Shown: positions 16,377 to 26,476 of the stretch, in pieces
Layout: each line of letters begins with the position of its first letter
Position numbering within the stretch: position 1 is the stretch's first letter
From: Shewanella sp. HN-41
GTDB taxonomy: Bacteria > Pseudomonadota > Gammaproteobacteria > Enterobacterales > Shewanellaceae
Direction of reading: 5' to 3'
NCBI RefSeq assembly: GCF_000217915.1
Contig: NZ_AFOZ01000038.1
Coordinates: 1 to 57,582, forward strand
DNA length: 57,582 bases
Program-made: the position numbers and the translations under genes
The notes under the pieces: generated by a model
Databases searched by the model: none
Told to the model about the DNA's origin: nothing
Seen by the model: only the letters and a program-made list of their open reading frames with translations

Positions 16377-17089
16377 TGACGAGCCCACAATCACCCCACA
16401 GAGTGTTATTGGTTGAAGACGATGTCCGTCTTGCGAATTTAATTGTTGATTACTTGAAATCCCACGGCATGCACGTTGAAGTGGAACGCCGAGGCGATAC
16501 AGTATTAACACGCTTACTCAACTACAAGCCCGATATCATCTTGCTAGACATCATGCTTCCAGGCATGGATGGCCTTAGCCTATGTGAAAAATTACCCGAC
16601 TACTTTGCCGGTCCCATCCTACTTATGAGCGCACTAGGCTCGAGTGAAGATCAAATCAAAGGGTTAGAACTTGGTGCCGATGACTATGTCGTCAAGCCCG
16701 TAGATCCCGCACTCTTAGTCGCACGGATCAACAACTTATTGCGCCGCCAAAATCAACCACCCCAGGCCGAATCCCATTGTTTAACCTTTGGGAAACTGAG
16801 CATAGATCCCCACACCCATGCGATAAGACTCGATGATAAAGAAGTCGATTTAACCAGCCATGAGTTCGAATTACTCTGGCTGCTAGCCTCACAGGCGGGA
16901 CAAGTGCTGAGTCGTCAATATATCTATCAATTGCTGCTTAATATTGATTTTGATGGGAAAGATCGAAAAATTGATGTGCGTATCTCAAGGCTTCGCAAAA
17001 AACTCAACGATAATATTGAGACGCCGTTTAGAATTAAAACCGTTTGGGGCCAAGGCTATCTCTTTGCCCCCGAGGCCTGGAATAACTAA
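16376..17089 (+). CDS. OmpR/PhoB-type response regulator (RstA-like)
   Basis: 237 residues from ATG 16376, which overlaps the DUF3019 stop (TAATG). The receiver domain has phospho-acceptor Asp58 in PDIILLDIMLPGMDG and a conserved Lys in DDYVVKP. The C-terminal winged helix has ELLWLLASQAGQVLSRQYIYQLL and DVRISRLRKKLND. It is cotranscribed with the kinase downstream. An upstream in-frame TTG at 16361 would place the start inside DUF3019 and is less likely. Confidence 0.92.
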   Translation: MTSPQSPHRVLLVEDDVRLANLIVDYLKSHGMHVEVERRGDTVLTRLLNYKPDIILLDIMLPGMDGLSLCEKLPDYFAGPILLMSALGSSEDQIKGLELGADDYVVKPVDPALLVARINNLLRRQNQPPQAESHCLTFGKLSIDPHTHAIRLDDKEVDLTSHEFELLWLLASQAGQVLSRQYIYQLLLNIDFDGKDRKIDVRISRLRKKLNDNIETPFRIKTVWGQGYLFAPEAWNN

Positions 17090-17098
17090 GCCACAACA

Positions 17099-18367
17099 GT
17101 GAAACGTCTCTTTATCAGCTTATACTTGTTACTTAGCCTCAGCTTTCTTGGCATAGGTTGGACACTCGACAGCCTATGGCAGAAAAATGTAGATGATAAC
17201 AACGCACTCGATGCGCCATTCGTTGCACTCGCGCAGCTATTGGCGCAGCTACCTCAGGATACTCGTAGAGCGTATCTTGAGGCGCTGCCAAATAATCCAG
17301 TACTGCCTTTAAATCTACTCGATGCTGATCAAATTGCTTTAGCTAAGGACCAACAACTCAGCCCAAACCATGTAGTGACCACCACCACAAACGATGGTGA
17401 GCAGTTCCAATTTATCATGGTTGACAGTCAAGTGTTGATGGCAGGGCCCTTAGATATAGATCCTAGGGCGAACTTACGTAACTTATTCACATTATTCTTT
17501 TATCTATCACTAGCCCTAGTCGCACTGATTTGGGTTGGCCCTCTTTCTCGGGACTTAAGCATACTGCGAAAGGCCACAAAAGAATTTGGTGAAGCAAAGT
17601 GGGATACGCGCATAACCCTGTCAAATCGTTCCCAAGTTAAACCCTTAGCCAGTACCTTTAATGAAATGGCGCGCCATATCAGTGCCTTAATTGAGAACCA
17701 AAAACACCTCTCTAATGCCGTATCCCATGAAATCCGTACGCCACTGGCAAGGCTCAAATTCGCCCTTGCACTTATGCCCATGTATTGTCAGCCAGATTCT
17801 GACGAACAAAAACGCCAAGATTTCCTCAATGAAATGCAACTCGATATTAAGGAAATGGAGAATCTGCTCCAAGAATTATTAACCTACGCTAGCTTAGAAT
17901 CCCAGCGGGAAGGAATTCAACTGGATGAATACGATCTGATCCAGCTTGTTAATCAAACCATTAAACGCCTAGAGAGCTTAAGCCCGCTCCCTATTCACCT
18001 GCAAACACAGCTCGGTACCTTAGCCCTTATTGGTGAGCCTGCCTTAATCGAACGCGCTCTGCAAAATTTACTTACTAACGCTCAACGCTTCGCCCGCACA
18101 GGCATCAACATTGAAGTCAACCAAACCCAGAAAAAGGTCACCTTAAGTGTGAGCAATGATGGAGAACCCATACCAGAGGTCGATTTACCCAAAGTGTTTG
18201 AACCTTTTTACCGAAGTCAGTCGGTACAAAATGGCAATAAAGGGCATGGGTTAGGGTTGGCGATTATCAAACGTATTATGCAACGCCATCAAGGGGATGT
18301 AACTGTGGTAAGCAACCCGCAACAAACACGCTTTAGCCTAACTTGGCCTAAAAAGCGCACACTCTAA
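17099..18367 (+). CDS. Sensor histidine kinase (RstB-like)
   Basis: 422 residues from GTG 17099, 9 nt after the regulator. Order: TM1 (about 4-22), a periplasmic loop of about 105 residues, TM2 (about 128-148), HAMP, HisKA with phospho-accepting His210 in AVSHEIRTPLARLKFAL, then HATPase with NLLTNAQRF and GHGLGLAIIKRI. The H-box resembles that of RstB. The signal is unknown; the small periplasmic domain may sense the MipA or DUF3019 partners. Confidence 0.92.
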   Translation: MKRLFISLYLLLSLSFLGIGWTLDSLWQKNVDDNNALDAPFVALAQLLAQLPQDTRRAYLEALPNNPVLPLNLLDADQIALAKDQQLSPNHVVTTTTNDGEQFQFIMVDSQVLMAGPLDIDPRANLRNLFTLFFYLSLALVALIWVGPLSRDLSILRKATKEFGEAKWDTRITLSNRSQVKPLASTFNEMARHISALIENQKHLSNAVSHEIRTPLARLKFALALMPMYCQPDSDEQKRQDFLNEMQLDIKEMENLLQELLTYASLESQREGIQLDEYDLIQLVNQTIKRLESLSPLPIHLQTQLGTLALIGEPALIERALQNLLTNAQRFARTGINIEVNQTQKKVTLSVSNDGEPIPEVDLPKVFEPFYRSQSVQNGNKGHGLGLAIIKRIMQRHQGDVTVVSNPQQTRFSLTWPKKRTL

Positions 18368-18451
18368 TAGGATGGGGATTCATCAAGTAACAGTCTGCAA
18401 TAAATACAACGGGAAAATGTAAACTGTGAGTTCAGCAAGTTATCCAACATA

Positions 18452-18757
18452 TTAGTCTAGCTCGAAGCTACCAAAGTCTAAATCGGTGCTGCTCTCGGCC
18501 TCAAAATTCAATTGCGGATTTAATGCCGCCCTCTCCTGCGCTATTTGCAGTTGCTGCGCCTTGATCGCTGCCAATTGACGACGACGCTTACGTTGATTGC
18601 ATAGGCGGATCACATCGTACTTTTGTGCGTCGGTGAAACTCAGCCAATTAAAGCGTTCATCACGGCTACGCAGACAACCTTTACAATAGCCCCGCGCATC
18701 GGTTTGACACACACCGACGCAGGGACTAGGGATCTCAAAAAAGGCTAACTGTTCCAT
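18452..18757 (-). CDS. DUF1289 small cysteine protein
   Basis: 101 residues. The N-terminal DUF1289 domain has Cys13, Cys17, Cys25 and Cys28 (SPCVGVCQ...YCKGC), probably a metal or Fe-S site. WLSFTDAQKYDVIRLC follows, then an Arg/Gln-rich tail and an acidic end. Function is unknown; the family is widespread as YdhL-like proteins. It stands alone, convergent with the sensor kinase. Confidence 0.83.
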   Translation of the reverse strand: MEQLAFFEIPSPCVGVCQTDARGYCKGCLRSRDERFNWLSFTDAQKYDVIRLCNQRKRRRQLAAIKAQQLQIAQERAALNPQLNFEAESSTDLDFGSFELD

Positions 18758-18919
18758 GATGATAGAGCTTCTCTGCCATAATTCACGCGCGTTAATTGGG
18801 GCGTATTGAACTTGCCGCTAAATGCGCGCTAAAAATTCAACACGTTTATCTAAAGTACTTGCAGGAACAACCTTAATCAAGGCACATTGAACAGAGTTTG
18901 TACAACTTGGAGCACTATC

Positions 18920-19456
18920 ATGGGATATCGTCACTTTATTAACCTACTCCTCGCCGTCGCCTTATTGAGCGCTTGCAGCAGTAAACCTAAAAACGATTAC
19001 GACCTCAATTACGACTTCAACACATTGCACGACTTCACTCAGCTCGCACCATCGTCTACGGACGACCCCTTAAGTGCCCAACGGATCCAAGTTGAAATCA
19101 ATACCCAATTGCTCCAAAAAGGCTTTGTCGAAAACCCCGCTTCCCCCGATTTTAACGTTGCCTACGCCCTACTCACCCAAGATAAACCTAAGGATTCAGG
19201 CCTTTCCATTGGATTAGGCACAGGCACCTTCGGCCGCTCTGGTGGGATTGGAATAGGCACCAGTGTTGGCGTGCCGCTGGGGAGTGATACCGCTAAAATT
19301 CAAACCATTCAGATAGATATTATCGACCCTAAGACCAATAAATTAATTTGGCGAGGCAGCGACAAATTTGACTTCGACGCAGGCGGTAATGAAAAAGCCC
19401 TGGATACCGCCAAAGCCGTCAGCCGGATCTTGGCGCAGTTCCCACCGAAAAAATAA
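18920..19456 (+). CDS. DUF4136-type lipoprotein
   Basis: 178 residues from ATG 18920, preceded by GGAG at a good distance. The lipoprotein signal ends in lipobox LSAC (Cys19). The mature part fits DUF4136, with an FNTLHDFTQ start, repeated Gly-rich strands (GLGTGTFGRSGGIGIGTSVG) and WRGSDKFDF. It is probably anchored in the outer membrane, with unknown function. A decayed fragment of a second copy lies at 24741-24800, beyond the cys block. Confidence 0.78.
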   Translation: MGYRHFINLLLAVALLSACSSKPKNDYDLNYDFNTLHDFTQLAPSSTDDPLSAQRIQVEINTQLLQKGFVENPASPDFNVAYALLTQDKPKDSGLSIGLGTGTFGRSGGIGIGTSVGVPLGSDTAKIQTIQIDIIDPKTNKLIWRGSDKFDFDAGGNEKALDTAKAVSRILAQFPPKK

Positions 19457-19468
19457 TCACGATTGAGA

Positions 19469-19501
19469 GGGTAAACTGGGCGTATCTCGCCCAGTTTACC
19501 C
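19469..19501. terminator. Strong hairpin between convergent genes
   Basis: Perfect 14-bp stem GGGTAAACTGGGCG / CGCCCAGTTTACCC with a 5-nt loop. It lies between the DUF4136 gene and cysM. The T-tract is poor on both strands, so it may act as a weak terminator or an mRNA-stabilising stem. Confidence 0.6.
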
Positions 19502-19564
19502 TTAAAGAACTTGCATCACTCACTACACTAGGGGACACAAGTTTCAGACGTAGATCCCTAAGGC

Positions 19565-20443
19565 TTAGGAAAAAAGTCCTGATGAAAGGTAGCGATCGCC
19601 CCTATCACAGACAATCGCCACAACCACTGAACCCGGGTATTGTTGAGCGATTTCTAGCGCAGCAAACACGGCGCCACCAGAACTAACACCTGCACAAATC
19701 CCTTCCTCCCGCGCTAAGGTTCTCGCCATGTTTTTTGCATCTTGCTCTTCAATATCCATGACTAAATCAACCCAAGAAGCATCAAAAATCCCTGGCAAAT
19801 ACGCCTGTGGCCAACGTCGGATCCCAGGAATGCTACTGCCATCGGCGGGTTGAAGGCCGACGATAGTGATTTCAGGATTACAGCCTTTAAGGTATTTAGA
19901 CACACCCATTATGGTGCCTGTCGTCCCCATACTAGAGACAAAGTGGGTAATTTTGCCTTGACTCTGTTGCCAGATTTCAGGACCTGTCGTAAGAAAATGT
20001 GCATTAGCATTATCTTGGTTATTAAATTGATCCAGCACTTTGCCTTTGCCTTCGCTTTGTAACTGCAGCGCTAAATCCCGCGCTGTCTCCATGTTATCCA
20101 CTAGCATGAGTTCAGCGCCATAGGCTTGCATTGCATCCTTACGCTCTTGAGTCGAATTGTTCGGCATAATCAGGATCATCTTATAGCCTTTGATTGCCGC
20201 CGCCATCGCCAGCGCAATCCCAGTATTGCCACTCGTTGCCTCGATAAGCGTATCACCTGGGCTTATTTCTTGACGCAGTTCGGCCTGAATGATCATATTG
20301 AGCGCTGGACGATCTTTTACCGAACCTGCAGGATTATTACCTTCCAACTTAAGCAGTACAGTGGAAGAGCCACAGTTAAGCCGCTGTAAACGAACCAGCG
20401 GAGTTTGCCCGATACAGGCTTCAATTGTCGGAAAGTCAGACAC
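19565..20443 (-). CDS. cysM: Cysteine synthase B (O-acetylserine sulfhydrylase)
   Basis: PLP enzyme making cysteine from O-acetylserine and sulfide, or S-sulfocysteine from thiosulfate. At 292 residues it has CysM length. Lys43 in NNPAGSVKDRPALN is the PLP lysine, EATSGNTGIALAMAAAIKGY binds substrate and phosphate, and VSSGGAVFAAL closes the active site. It is divergent from sbp-cysTWA, so all cysteine-pathway genes here share one 211-nt control region, probably under CysB (inferred). Confidence 0.95.
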   Translation of the reverse strand: MSDFPTIEACIGQTPLVRLQRLNCGSSTVLLKLEGNNPAGSVKDRPALNMIIQAELRQEISPGDTLIEATSGNTGIALAMAAAIKGYKMILIMPNNSTQERKDAMQAYGAELMLVDNMETARDLALQLQSEGKGKVLDQFNNQDNANAHFLTTGPEIWQQSQGKITHFVSSMGTTGTIMGVSKYLKGCNPEITIVGLQPADGSSIPGIRRWPQAYLPGIFDASWVDLVMDIEEQDAKNMARTLAREEGICAGVSSGGAVFAALEIAQQYPGSVVVAIVCDRGDRYLSSGLFS

Positions 20444-20654
20444 TAGGGTTATCCTTTACTAGATAAAATAACTAAGCAATAACCTATTCTAAGTGGGTTA
20501 TCCCGCACAAACACGGTGAATATTGCTTATGCCATAAAATAAATCGCTCATAGTTATTCAAAAAAGCTCTATGCAATTGACTTTTTATAATCAATTAATT
20601 CTATTAATCTATATGCTATAACACTGAGCAAGTTGCCAGATTAAGGAGTTAAAG
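20444..20654. promoter_or_regulatory. Divergent cysM / sbp control region
   Basis: 211 AT-rich nt. A candidate -35 TTGACT lies at 20577-20582 toward sbp, with AT-rich but imperfect -10 choices (TCTATT near 20600). AAGGAG precedes the sbp start. CysB control would be expected for sulfur genes, but CysB sites are too degenerate to place by eye. Confidence 0.45.
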
Positions 20655-21662
20655 ATGCCAGTAAAATTGATAAAGGCCATGCTGGGGACCCTAGTTCTGG
20701 GAACCTCACTCAATGTGATCGCCGCAGATCAAACTCTGCTGAATTCCTCCTATGATATCGCTCGGGAATTATTCAATGCCTATAACCCTGTTTTTGCCAA
20801 ACATTGGCAAGAACAGACAGGTAAAACCGTCGAGATTAAGCAATCCCATGCGGGATCATCGGCACAGGCACGCTCGATTATGCAGGGATTGCCAGCTGAT
20901 GTAGTGACCTTTAACCAAGTGACGGACGTACAAGTTCTCCACGATCGCGGTAAATTGATCCCTGAAAATTGGCAACAATTACTGCCTAACGCCAGTTCAC
21001 CTTACTATTCCACCATTGCATTTTTGGTACGTAAGGGTAACCCAAAGCAGATCACCGACTGGGGTGATTTAGCTAAAGATGACGTTAAACTGGTCTTTCC
21101 TAACCCAAAAACCTCTGGTAATGCCCGCTACACTTATTTAGCCGCATTAGGTTATGCCCAGAAAAACTATGGTAAGGATAATCAGGCTTCACTGGATCAA
21201 TTCCTGAAAAAATTCCTCGGTAATGTAGCTGTATTTGATACTGGCGGTCGCGGTGCAACCACCTCCTTTGTTGAACGTGGCATAGGTGATGTATTGATTA
21301 CCTTTGAATCGGAAGTGAACAATATCCGCCAGCAGTATGGTACGGACGATTACCAAGTGGTTGTTCCAAAAACCTCGATTCTGGCAGAGTTCCCCGTCGC
21401 TGTGGTTGAAAAAAATGCTAAGCGTAACGGCACACAGGAACTGGCAACTGAGTATTTGAGTTATCTCTACAGTGAAGAAGCACAGCGTCTACTGGCAGGA
21501 TTCAATTATCGTGTACACCACGAAAAGGTGAAGGCAGAGTTCGCTAAACAGTTCCCTACGGTTGATCTGCTGACTGTTGAGCAAATCATCGGGGGTTGGG
21601 ATAACGCCATGAAAACGCAGTTTGCGAACGGTGCAAAACTCGATGAATTACTCAAGCGTTAA
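20655..21662 (+). CDS. sbp: Sulfate-binding periplasmic protein
   Basis: 335 residues with a signal peptide ending at VIAAD. The mature protein closely follows Sbp: [30 protein letters not shown] (sulfate-binding loop), [33 protein letters not shown] and an LLKR end. It delivers sulfate or thiosulfate to the CysTWA permease. A GC-rich hairpin after the stop may lower downstream expression, as is common after binding-protein genes. Confidence 0.93.
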   Translation: MPVKLIKAMLGTLVLGTSLNVIAADQTLLNSSYDIARELFNAYNPVFAKHWQEQTGKTVEIKQSHAGSSAQARSIMQGLPADVVTFNQVTDVQVLHDRGKLIPENWQQLLPNASSPYYSTIAFLVRKGNPKQITDWGDLAKDDVKLVFPNPKTSGNARYTYLAALGYAQKNYGKDNQASLDQFLKKFLGNVAVFDTGGRGATTSFVERGIGDVLITFESEVNNIRQQYGTDDYQVVVPKTSILAEFPVAVVEKNAKRNGTQELATEYLSYLYSEEAQRLLAGFNYRVHHEKVKAEFAKQFPTVDLLTVEQIIGGWDNAMKTQFANGAKLDELLKR

Positions 21663-21690
21663 TCCTAGCTTGATATTGTAAGAGGTTAAC

Positions 21691-21724
21691 GTTGCAACCC
21701 GGGCTAAGTCCCGGGTTAAGCAAC
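21691..21724 (+). terminator. Hairpin after sbp (attenuator or mRNA stabiliser)
   Basis: Stem AACCCGGG / CCCGGGTT with a 6-nt loop, extended by GTTGC / GCAAC. It is followed only by TTTATG. It could partly terminate so that sbp is made in excess over the permease genes. Confidence 0.5.
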
Positions 21725-21858
21725 TTTATGGTGTTTACTGCTGTTGATTCTTCAGCAGCGAAGACGACTTCGATAGGCTCTAACTCAGACAGCAGTTCAG
21801 TGATGGCAATTGAATCGTATTGGTCTTAACGCAATTAACCTGATCGGGTGATGATTCT

Positions 21859-22704
21859 GTGATTTTTAATAACGGGCGTTTACGCCATAAGCGGGTTCTT
21901 CCCGGTTTTAGCATCAGCTTAGGTGTATCCCTACTGTTTGTCAGCCTGATCCTATTATTGCCGACCACAGGACTGATAATGCAGACCAGTTCAATGAGCT
22001 GGTCCGAATACTGGGGTGTGATTGCCGATCCCCGAGTGGTTGCCAGTTACCGAGTCACGATACTATCGGCACTCGCAGCATCACTATTTAACTGCCTTTT
22101 CGGATTATTACTTGCATGGGTACTAGTGCGCTATGAATTTCCCGGCAAACGCATATTAGATGCCTTGGTAGACTTGCCCTTTGCGTTACCGACCGCCGTT
22201 GCAGGTATCACCTTAGCGACCCTCTATGCGGAAAATGGCCAAATCGGTAGTCTATTAGCAGAATGGGGCATAAAAGTCGCCTACACCCCCCTGGGCATAG
22301 TGGTCGCGATGATTTTCACCAGCATTCCCTTTGTAGTTCGTACCGTACAACCCGTTCTCGAAGAGTTATCTAACGATGAAGAAGAAGCGGGAATGACCCT
22401 TGGCGCCTCGGATCGTTCGGTATTCTGGCGGGTTATTTTGCCCTCCCTTTGGCCGGCATTAATGATTGGAGCTGCACTGTCTTTTACCCGCAGTCTGGGT
22501 GAGTTTGGTGCCGTGATCTTTATCGCTGGCAATATGCCCTATATCAGCGAAATCACTTCGTTAATGATCTTTGTCCGCCTGCAGGAATTTGATTTTGCAG
22601 GTGCCAGTGCCATTGCCTCTGTGGTTCTACTCACCTCGCTATTGCTATTACTGCTGATAAACCTGTGGCAGGCGCGTTACCTGCGCCGCATTCATGGGCG
22701 ATAA
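21859..22704 (+). CDS. cysT: Sulfate ABC transporter permease CysT (CysU)
   Basis: 281 residues with about six TM helices. The start is GTG 21859. The permease signature EEEAGMTLGASDRSVFWRVILPSLWPAL is the EAA loop that docks on CysA. It heads the cysT-cysW-cysA unit: 9 nt separate it from cysW. Confidence 0.93.
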   Translation: MIFNNGRLRHKRVLPGFSISLGVSLLFVSLILLLPTTGLIMQTSSMSWSEYWGVIADPRVVASYRVTILSALAASLFNCLFGLLLAWVLVRYEFPGKRILDALVDLPFALPTAVAGITLATLYAENGQIGSLLAEWGIKVAYTPLGIVVAMIFTSIPFVVRTVQPVLEELSNDEEEAGMTLGASDRSVFWRVILPSLWPALMIGAALSFTRSLGEFGAVIFIAGNMPYISEITSLMIFVRLQEFDFAGASAIASVVLLTSLLLLLLINLWQARYLRRIHGR

Positions 22705-22713
22705 GGAGCGAAT

Positions 22714-23580
22714 ATGAACTCATTCAAACCCTTAAGAGTCGGTGAAGCGCCCCTGATAAAATGGAGCCTGATTACCCTTGCGGTGTCATTAGCCCTGCTA
22801 TTACTGCTATTGCCACTGGTAAGTATTTTTCAGCAGGCGTTTGTCGGAGGTTGGGAGCGTTATATTGAGCACCTAACTCAGCCGGATTCGCTGCATGCGA
22901 TTGGTTTAACGCTGATGGTGGCAGCACTCACAGTGCCCATCAATTTAGTGTTCGGCGTCATGCTGGCATGGAGTGTCACTCGGTTTGAATTCCCCGGTCG
23001 CAAGTTGTTGATCACACTGATTGATATTCCATTTGCGGTATCCCCTGTCGTCGCAGGTTTGCTCTATTTGCTGCTCTATGGCAACAGTGGCTGGCTGGGC
23101 GAATGGCTATATGAACACGATCTGCAGATCATGTTTGCTTGGCCTGGGATACTGTTAGTGACTATTTTTGTCACTTGTCCCTTTGTGGCCAGAGAGCTGA
23201 TCCCATTGATGCAACAACAGGGTGCATCGGAAGAAGAAGCCGCAGTGATCCTCGGCGCCTCATGGTGGCAACTCTTTCGCCGCGTGACCCTGCCCAACAT
23301 CAAATGGGCACTGATTTACGGTGTCATTCTCACCAATGCCAGAGCCGTGGGGGAATTTGGTGCCGTTGCTGTAGTATCAGGTAACATTCGCGGCGAAACC
23401 AACACCTTACCTTTGCATGTGCAGTTATTATACGAAGATTACCAGGCCGAAGCCGCCTTCGCGAGCGCGTCATTACTGGCCCTGATCGCCCTATTTACCC
23501 TAATGCTAAAAGCCGTAGTGGAATGGCGGCAACAACGCAGTTTAACCGCCAATGACAATAAAGAGCAGAGCCAATTATGA
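22714..23580 (+). CDS. cysW: Sulfate ABC transporter permease CysW
   Basis: 288 residues, six TM helices, with EAA loop [34 protein letters not shown] stands before the ATG. Its last codons overlap the cysA start (ATGA), so translation is coupled. It pairs with CysT to form the membrane channel. Confidence 0.93.
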   Translation: MNSFKPLRVGEAPLIKWSLITLAVSLALLLLLLPLVSIFQQAFVGGWERYIEHLTQPDSLHAIGLTLMVAALTVPINLVFGVMLAWSVTRFEFPGRKLLITLIDIPFAVSPVVAGLLYLLLYGNSGWLGEWLYEHDLQIMFAWPGILLVTIFVTCPFVARELIPLMQQQGASEEEAAVILGASWWQLFRRVTLPNIKWALIYGVILTNARAVGEFGAVAVVSGNIRGETNTLPLHVQLLYEDYQAEAAFASASLLALIALFTLMLKAVVEWRQQRSLTANDNKEQSQL

Positions 23581-24707
23581 GTATTCGTCTTACTAATATT
23601 TCCAAGAAATTTGGCCAATTTCAGGCGCTTTCTCCACTTAATCTCGACATTCAAGAAGGGGAAATGATTGGTCTGCTGGGACCATCTGGTTCAGGTAAAA
23701 CCACACTGCTGCGGATTATTGCCGGTCTTGAGGGGGCTGACAGCGGCCAAATTCAATTTGGCAATCGAGATGTCACCCAAGTGCATGTGCGTGAAAGGCG
23801 CGTGGGGTTTGTATTTCAAAACTATGCCCTGTTTCGCCATATGACGGTCGCCGATAACGTCGCCTTTGGGCTCGAAGTGATCCCAAAAAAGCAAAGGCCT
23901 TCGGCGGCAGAAATTCAGAAGCGGGTCAATCATTTACTTGAGATGGTGCAACTTGGGCACTTGGCACAGCGCTATCCCGAACAACTTTCGGGTGGACAAA
24001 AACAGCGTATAGCTCTGGCCCGCGCATTAGCGACCCAGCCAGAAGTCTTGCTACTGGATGAACCCTTTGGTGCCCTAGATGCCAAAGTGCGTAAAGAACT
24101 ACGCCGCTGGCTACGCAGCCTGCATGATGAATTAAAATTCACCAGCGTGTTTGTGACCCACGATCAGGATGAGGCGCTTGAACTCTCAGATAGAGTGGTA
24201 GTGATGAGCAATGGTCATATAGAGCAGATCAATACCCCTGCAGAGTTATACTCGCACCCCAATAGTCGTTTTGTGTTTGATTTTCTAGGTAACGTCAACG
24301 TATTTGAAGCCAGTTGGCAACAAAAACGTTGGGAGAATGGCGAAGCATTTTTGACGCCGCCAGAACAGCAAGTATTACAGCAGGATGGCGCGCTCTATGT
24401 ACGTAGTCATGAATTGGCGCTATCAGACAAACCTAATAGTCAGGCCAATTTACCATTCAATATTGTCGCCATGACCCCCATTGGCGCCGAAGTGAGAGTG
24501 GAATTAGCACCACTAGGCTGGCATAGCGAAGAACTGTGGGAAGCTAAATTCACCCACCATAATCTGCAGGAACTCGGCCTGCAAAAAGGCAACGTGGTTT
24601 ACGCCACCCCAAGAACTGGTTACTTCTTTGGAGCGCAGGGTGAAAGCTCACCGACACGTCTAAGCTGGCCATTCCTGCCACCGGGCAGTCTCGCATTTGA
24701 TATCTAA
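23577..24707 (+). CDS. cysA: Sulfate/thiosulfate ABC transporter ATPase CysA
   Basis: 376 residues. The ATPase domain has Walker [10 protein letters not shown]-loop VFQNYALF, signature LSGGQKQR, Walker [12 protein letters not shown] and switch His in VTHD. A C-terminal regulatory domain of about 130 residues follows ([12 protein letters not shown]). It overlaps cysW by 4 nt. No clear terminator follows; an imperfect hairpin lies in the remnant at 24738-24763. Confidence 0.95.
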   Translation: MSIRLTNISKKFGQFQALSPLNLDIQEGEMIGLLGPSGSGKTTLLRIIAGLEGADSGQIQFGNRDVTQVHVRERRVGFVFQNYALFRHMTVADNVAFGLEVIPKKQRPSAAEIQKRVNHLLEMVQLGHLAQRYPEQLSGGQKQRIALARALATQPEVLLLDEPFGALDAKVRKELRRWLRSLHDELKFTSVFVTHDQDEALELSDRVVVMSNGHIEQINTPAELYSHPNSRFVFDFLGNVNVFEASWQQKRWENGEAFLTPPEQQVLQQDGALYVRSHELALSDKPNSQANLPFNIVAMTPIGAEVRVELAPLGWHSEELWEAKFTHHNLQELGLQKGNVVYATPRTGYFFGAQGESSPTRLSWPFLPPGSLAFDI

Positions 24708-24740
24708 ATGTCATCATGTTAGGAATAAGCAGCATTAGCG

Positions 24741-24800
24741 GTACCACTGGGCAGTGATACCGCCAGCCAGATCTTGGCATAATTCCCACCGAAGAGGTAA
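24741..24800 (+). pseudogene. Decayed 3'-end copy of the DUF4136 lipoprotein gene
   Basis: Read in one frame these 60 nt give VPLGSDTA-SQILA-stop-FPPKR-stop. The intact gene at 18920-19456 contains VPLGSDTA and, about 40 residues later, ends SRILAQFPPKK-stop. The fragment thus carries the same pieces joined by an internal deletion, with a Gln codon turned into TAA. Some upstream bases (TTAGCGG) also match. It sits just past cysA, so the cys block lies exactly between the intact gene and this piece. Confidence 0.72.
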
Positions 24801-24865
24801 GCCGCTAATAATGGATGGACGCACATTCGCCCACCCATATACGCTTTGGAGCAAGTGCAAAAATC

Positions 24866-26383
24866 CTATTCATGGGCATTGACGGTTCGTCCTGCGGCCC
24901 ATTGTCTAAGCGCATTGATTTTGTCACTCATGACTACAGATAGAGGTCGAGTCTTACTGAGTTCTTCGAGTAATAGCATTTGATCGACACCGCGCTCAAC
25001 GCTTCTAGCGGTATACATGGCTGCGATAACGGCTTGCTCGATTTCGGCGCCGGAAAATCCTTGGCTACGGGCCGCTAATTGGGCGAGATCTAAGCTCGTC
25101 ACATCGATTCCACGGCGCTGACAGTGGATTAAAAAGATAGCTTTGCGGATGGCTTCATCGGGGAGGTCGACAAAGAAGGTTTCATCCATTCTCCCCTTAC
25201 GCATCAGCTCTGGCGGCAGGGCTTGAATATCGTTTGCGGTGGCGACCACAAAGACTTCAGATTTACGCTCCGCCATCCAAGTGAGCAAAGTGCCGAGTAT
25301 GCGGGTCGATGTGCCCTCATCACTGCTACCGCCGCTTAGACCTTTTTCAATTTCATCTATCCAAAGTACGCAGGGCGACATCATATCGGCGAGATCCAGT
25401 GCATTACGCAGGTTCTTCTCGGTTTCACCTATGTATTTGTTGTATAAGGCTGCCATATCGAGTCTGAGCAAGGGCCTCTGCCAAACACCTGCAACCGCCT
25501 TAGCCGCTAAACTCTTGCCACTACCCTGAACCCCGAGCAGTAATATTCCCTTAGGCGCATCCAACACTTTAGGAACATCGTTGGTATTCGCTATCCCAGT
25601 ATCACGTTTGACGTCCGCTATAGGCGAGCGCTGCTTAAGCCATTTTTTGAGGTTATGCAGCCCTGCGACCTGTGAGAAATCACTGGTGTCATATTCAAAT
25701 TGCAGCACGCCATTTAAGTCGAGTAACTGAAACTTGGCTTTATTGATGGCATCAATATCCGACGAGGTAATAGCGCCATCATCGACTATGGCTTTGCGCA
25801 CTAGACGGCGGGCATCGTCTAAGGTGACTCCCCGCAGATTCTCCGCCAGTTTTGTTACGGCGGCATCATCGACCAGTAAAGGCATACCTTGGTTACGAAT
25901 TTTATCGACTTCGAGGTAAATCAGATTTTGCAATTGCACTGTACTTGGCAAAGTTAATTGAAAATAGGCGCAATAGCGTTTAATTTCGGGAGGAATTTCA
26001 AAGGCATGACTCACCAGTACTAAGGTGTGCTGCAGCGTCTCATACTCAAGGGCGATCTCTTTGAGTAAACGTACATTCTTAGGGGCGTCGATCACAAAGG
26101 GATGGAAGTCGCACAGCACGTAAATCCCCTGCTGCGAGGTTGATTTAATCTGCCCGAGCAGATCTGTAGGCTCACTATTAAACTTTTGCCCCGCCATAGG
26201 CCTATCGACCCGCGTTAAACCTTGGGTAATACTCCAAGTAAACACTGGCTGGTACAGTACATTAGCGATCCGCTTAAGCAGCTCGACTACGCGATATTCT
26301 TCATAGGTTTCAATCACTACGATTGGCGTATTGGAGCGCAGCACTGAGGTTAAATCGCGAATATCTTGCATGCTTCTATCCAT
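24866..26383 (-). CDS. AAA ATPase, Ycf46-like
   Basis: 505 residues. The N-terminal half has no enzymatic motif (begins [36 protein letters not shown]). The C-terminal AAA module has Walker A GVQGSGKS near residue 280, Walker [11 protein letters not shown], sensor [22 protein letters not shown] and an arginine finger. This is the architecture of the Ycf46 family of chloroplasts and cyanobacteria, whose role is poorly known. It follows the yiaWV pair but is separated from it by a terminator. Confidence 0.82.
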   Translation of the reverse strand: MDRSMQDIRDLTSVLRSNTPIVVIETYEEYRVVELLKRIANVLYQPVFTWSITQGLTRVDRPMAGQKFNSEPTDLLGQIKSTSQQGIYVLCDFHPFVIDAPKNVRLLKEIALEYETLQHTLVLVSHAFEIPPEIKRYCAYFQLTLPSTVQLQNLIYLEVDKIRNQGMPLLVDDAAVTKLAENLRGVTLDDARRLVRKAIVDDGAITSSDIDAINKAKFQLLDLNGVLQFEYDTSDFSQVAGLHNLKKWLKQRSPIADVKRDTGIANTNDVPKVLDAPKGILLLGVQGSGKSLAAKAVAGVWQRPLLRLDMAALYNKYIGETEKNLRNALDLADMMSPCVLWIDEIEKGLSGGSSDEGTSTRILGTLLTWMAERKSEVFVVATANDIQALPPELMRKGRMDETFFVDLPDEAIRKAIFLIHCQRRGIDVTSLDLAQLAARSQGFSGAEIEQAVIAAMYTARSVERGVDQMLLLEELSKTRPLSVVMSDKINALRQWAAGRTVNAHE

Positions 26384-26411
26384 TAGCTGTAATTAAACGG
26401 AAATGTTATAT

Positions 26412-26436
26412 AAAAAAGTCCAGCGAACTGGACTTT
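26412..26436 (-). terminator. Intrinsic terminator of yiaWV, UUCG tetraloop
   Basis: On the complement the stem AAAGTCCAG / CTGGACTTT closes on a TTCG loop (26424-26427), the very stable UUCG tetraloop. T-rich sequence follows (to 26412). Confidence 0.85.
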
Positions 26437-26476
26437 ACAAAATGATGCCACCAAATTAACTCCGTAATTTAATGCA

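Noticed and set aside
24738..24763. Hairpin GCGGTA/TACCGC after cysA as a terminator
   Set aside because: It has a mismatch and no T-tract, and it falls in bases better explained as the remnant of the DUF4136 gene.
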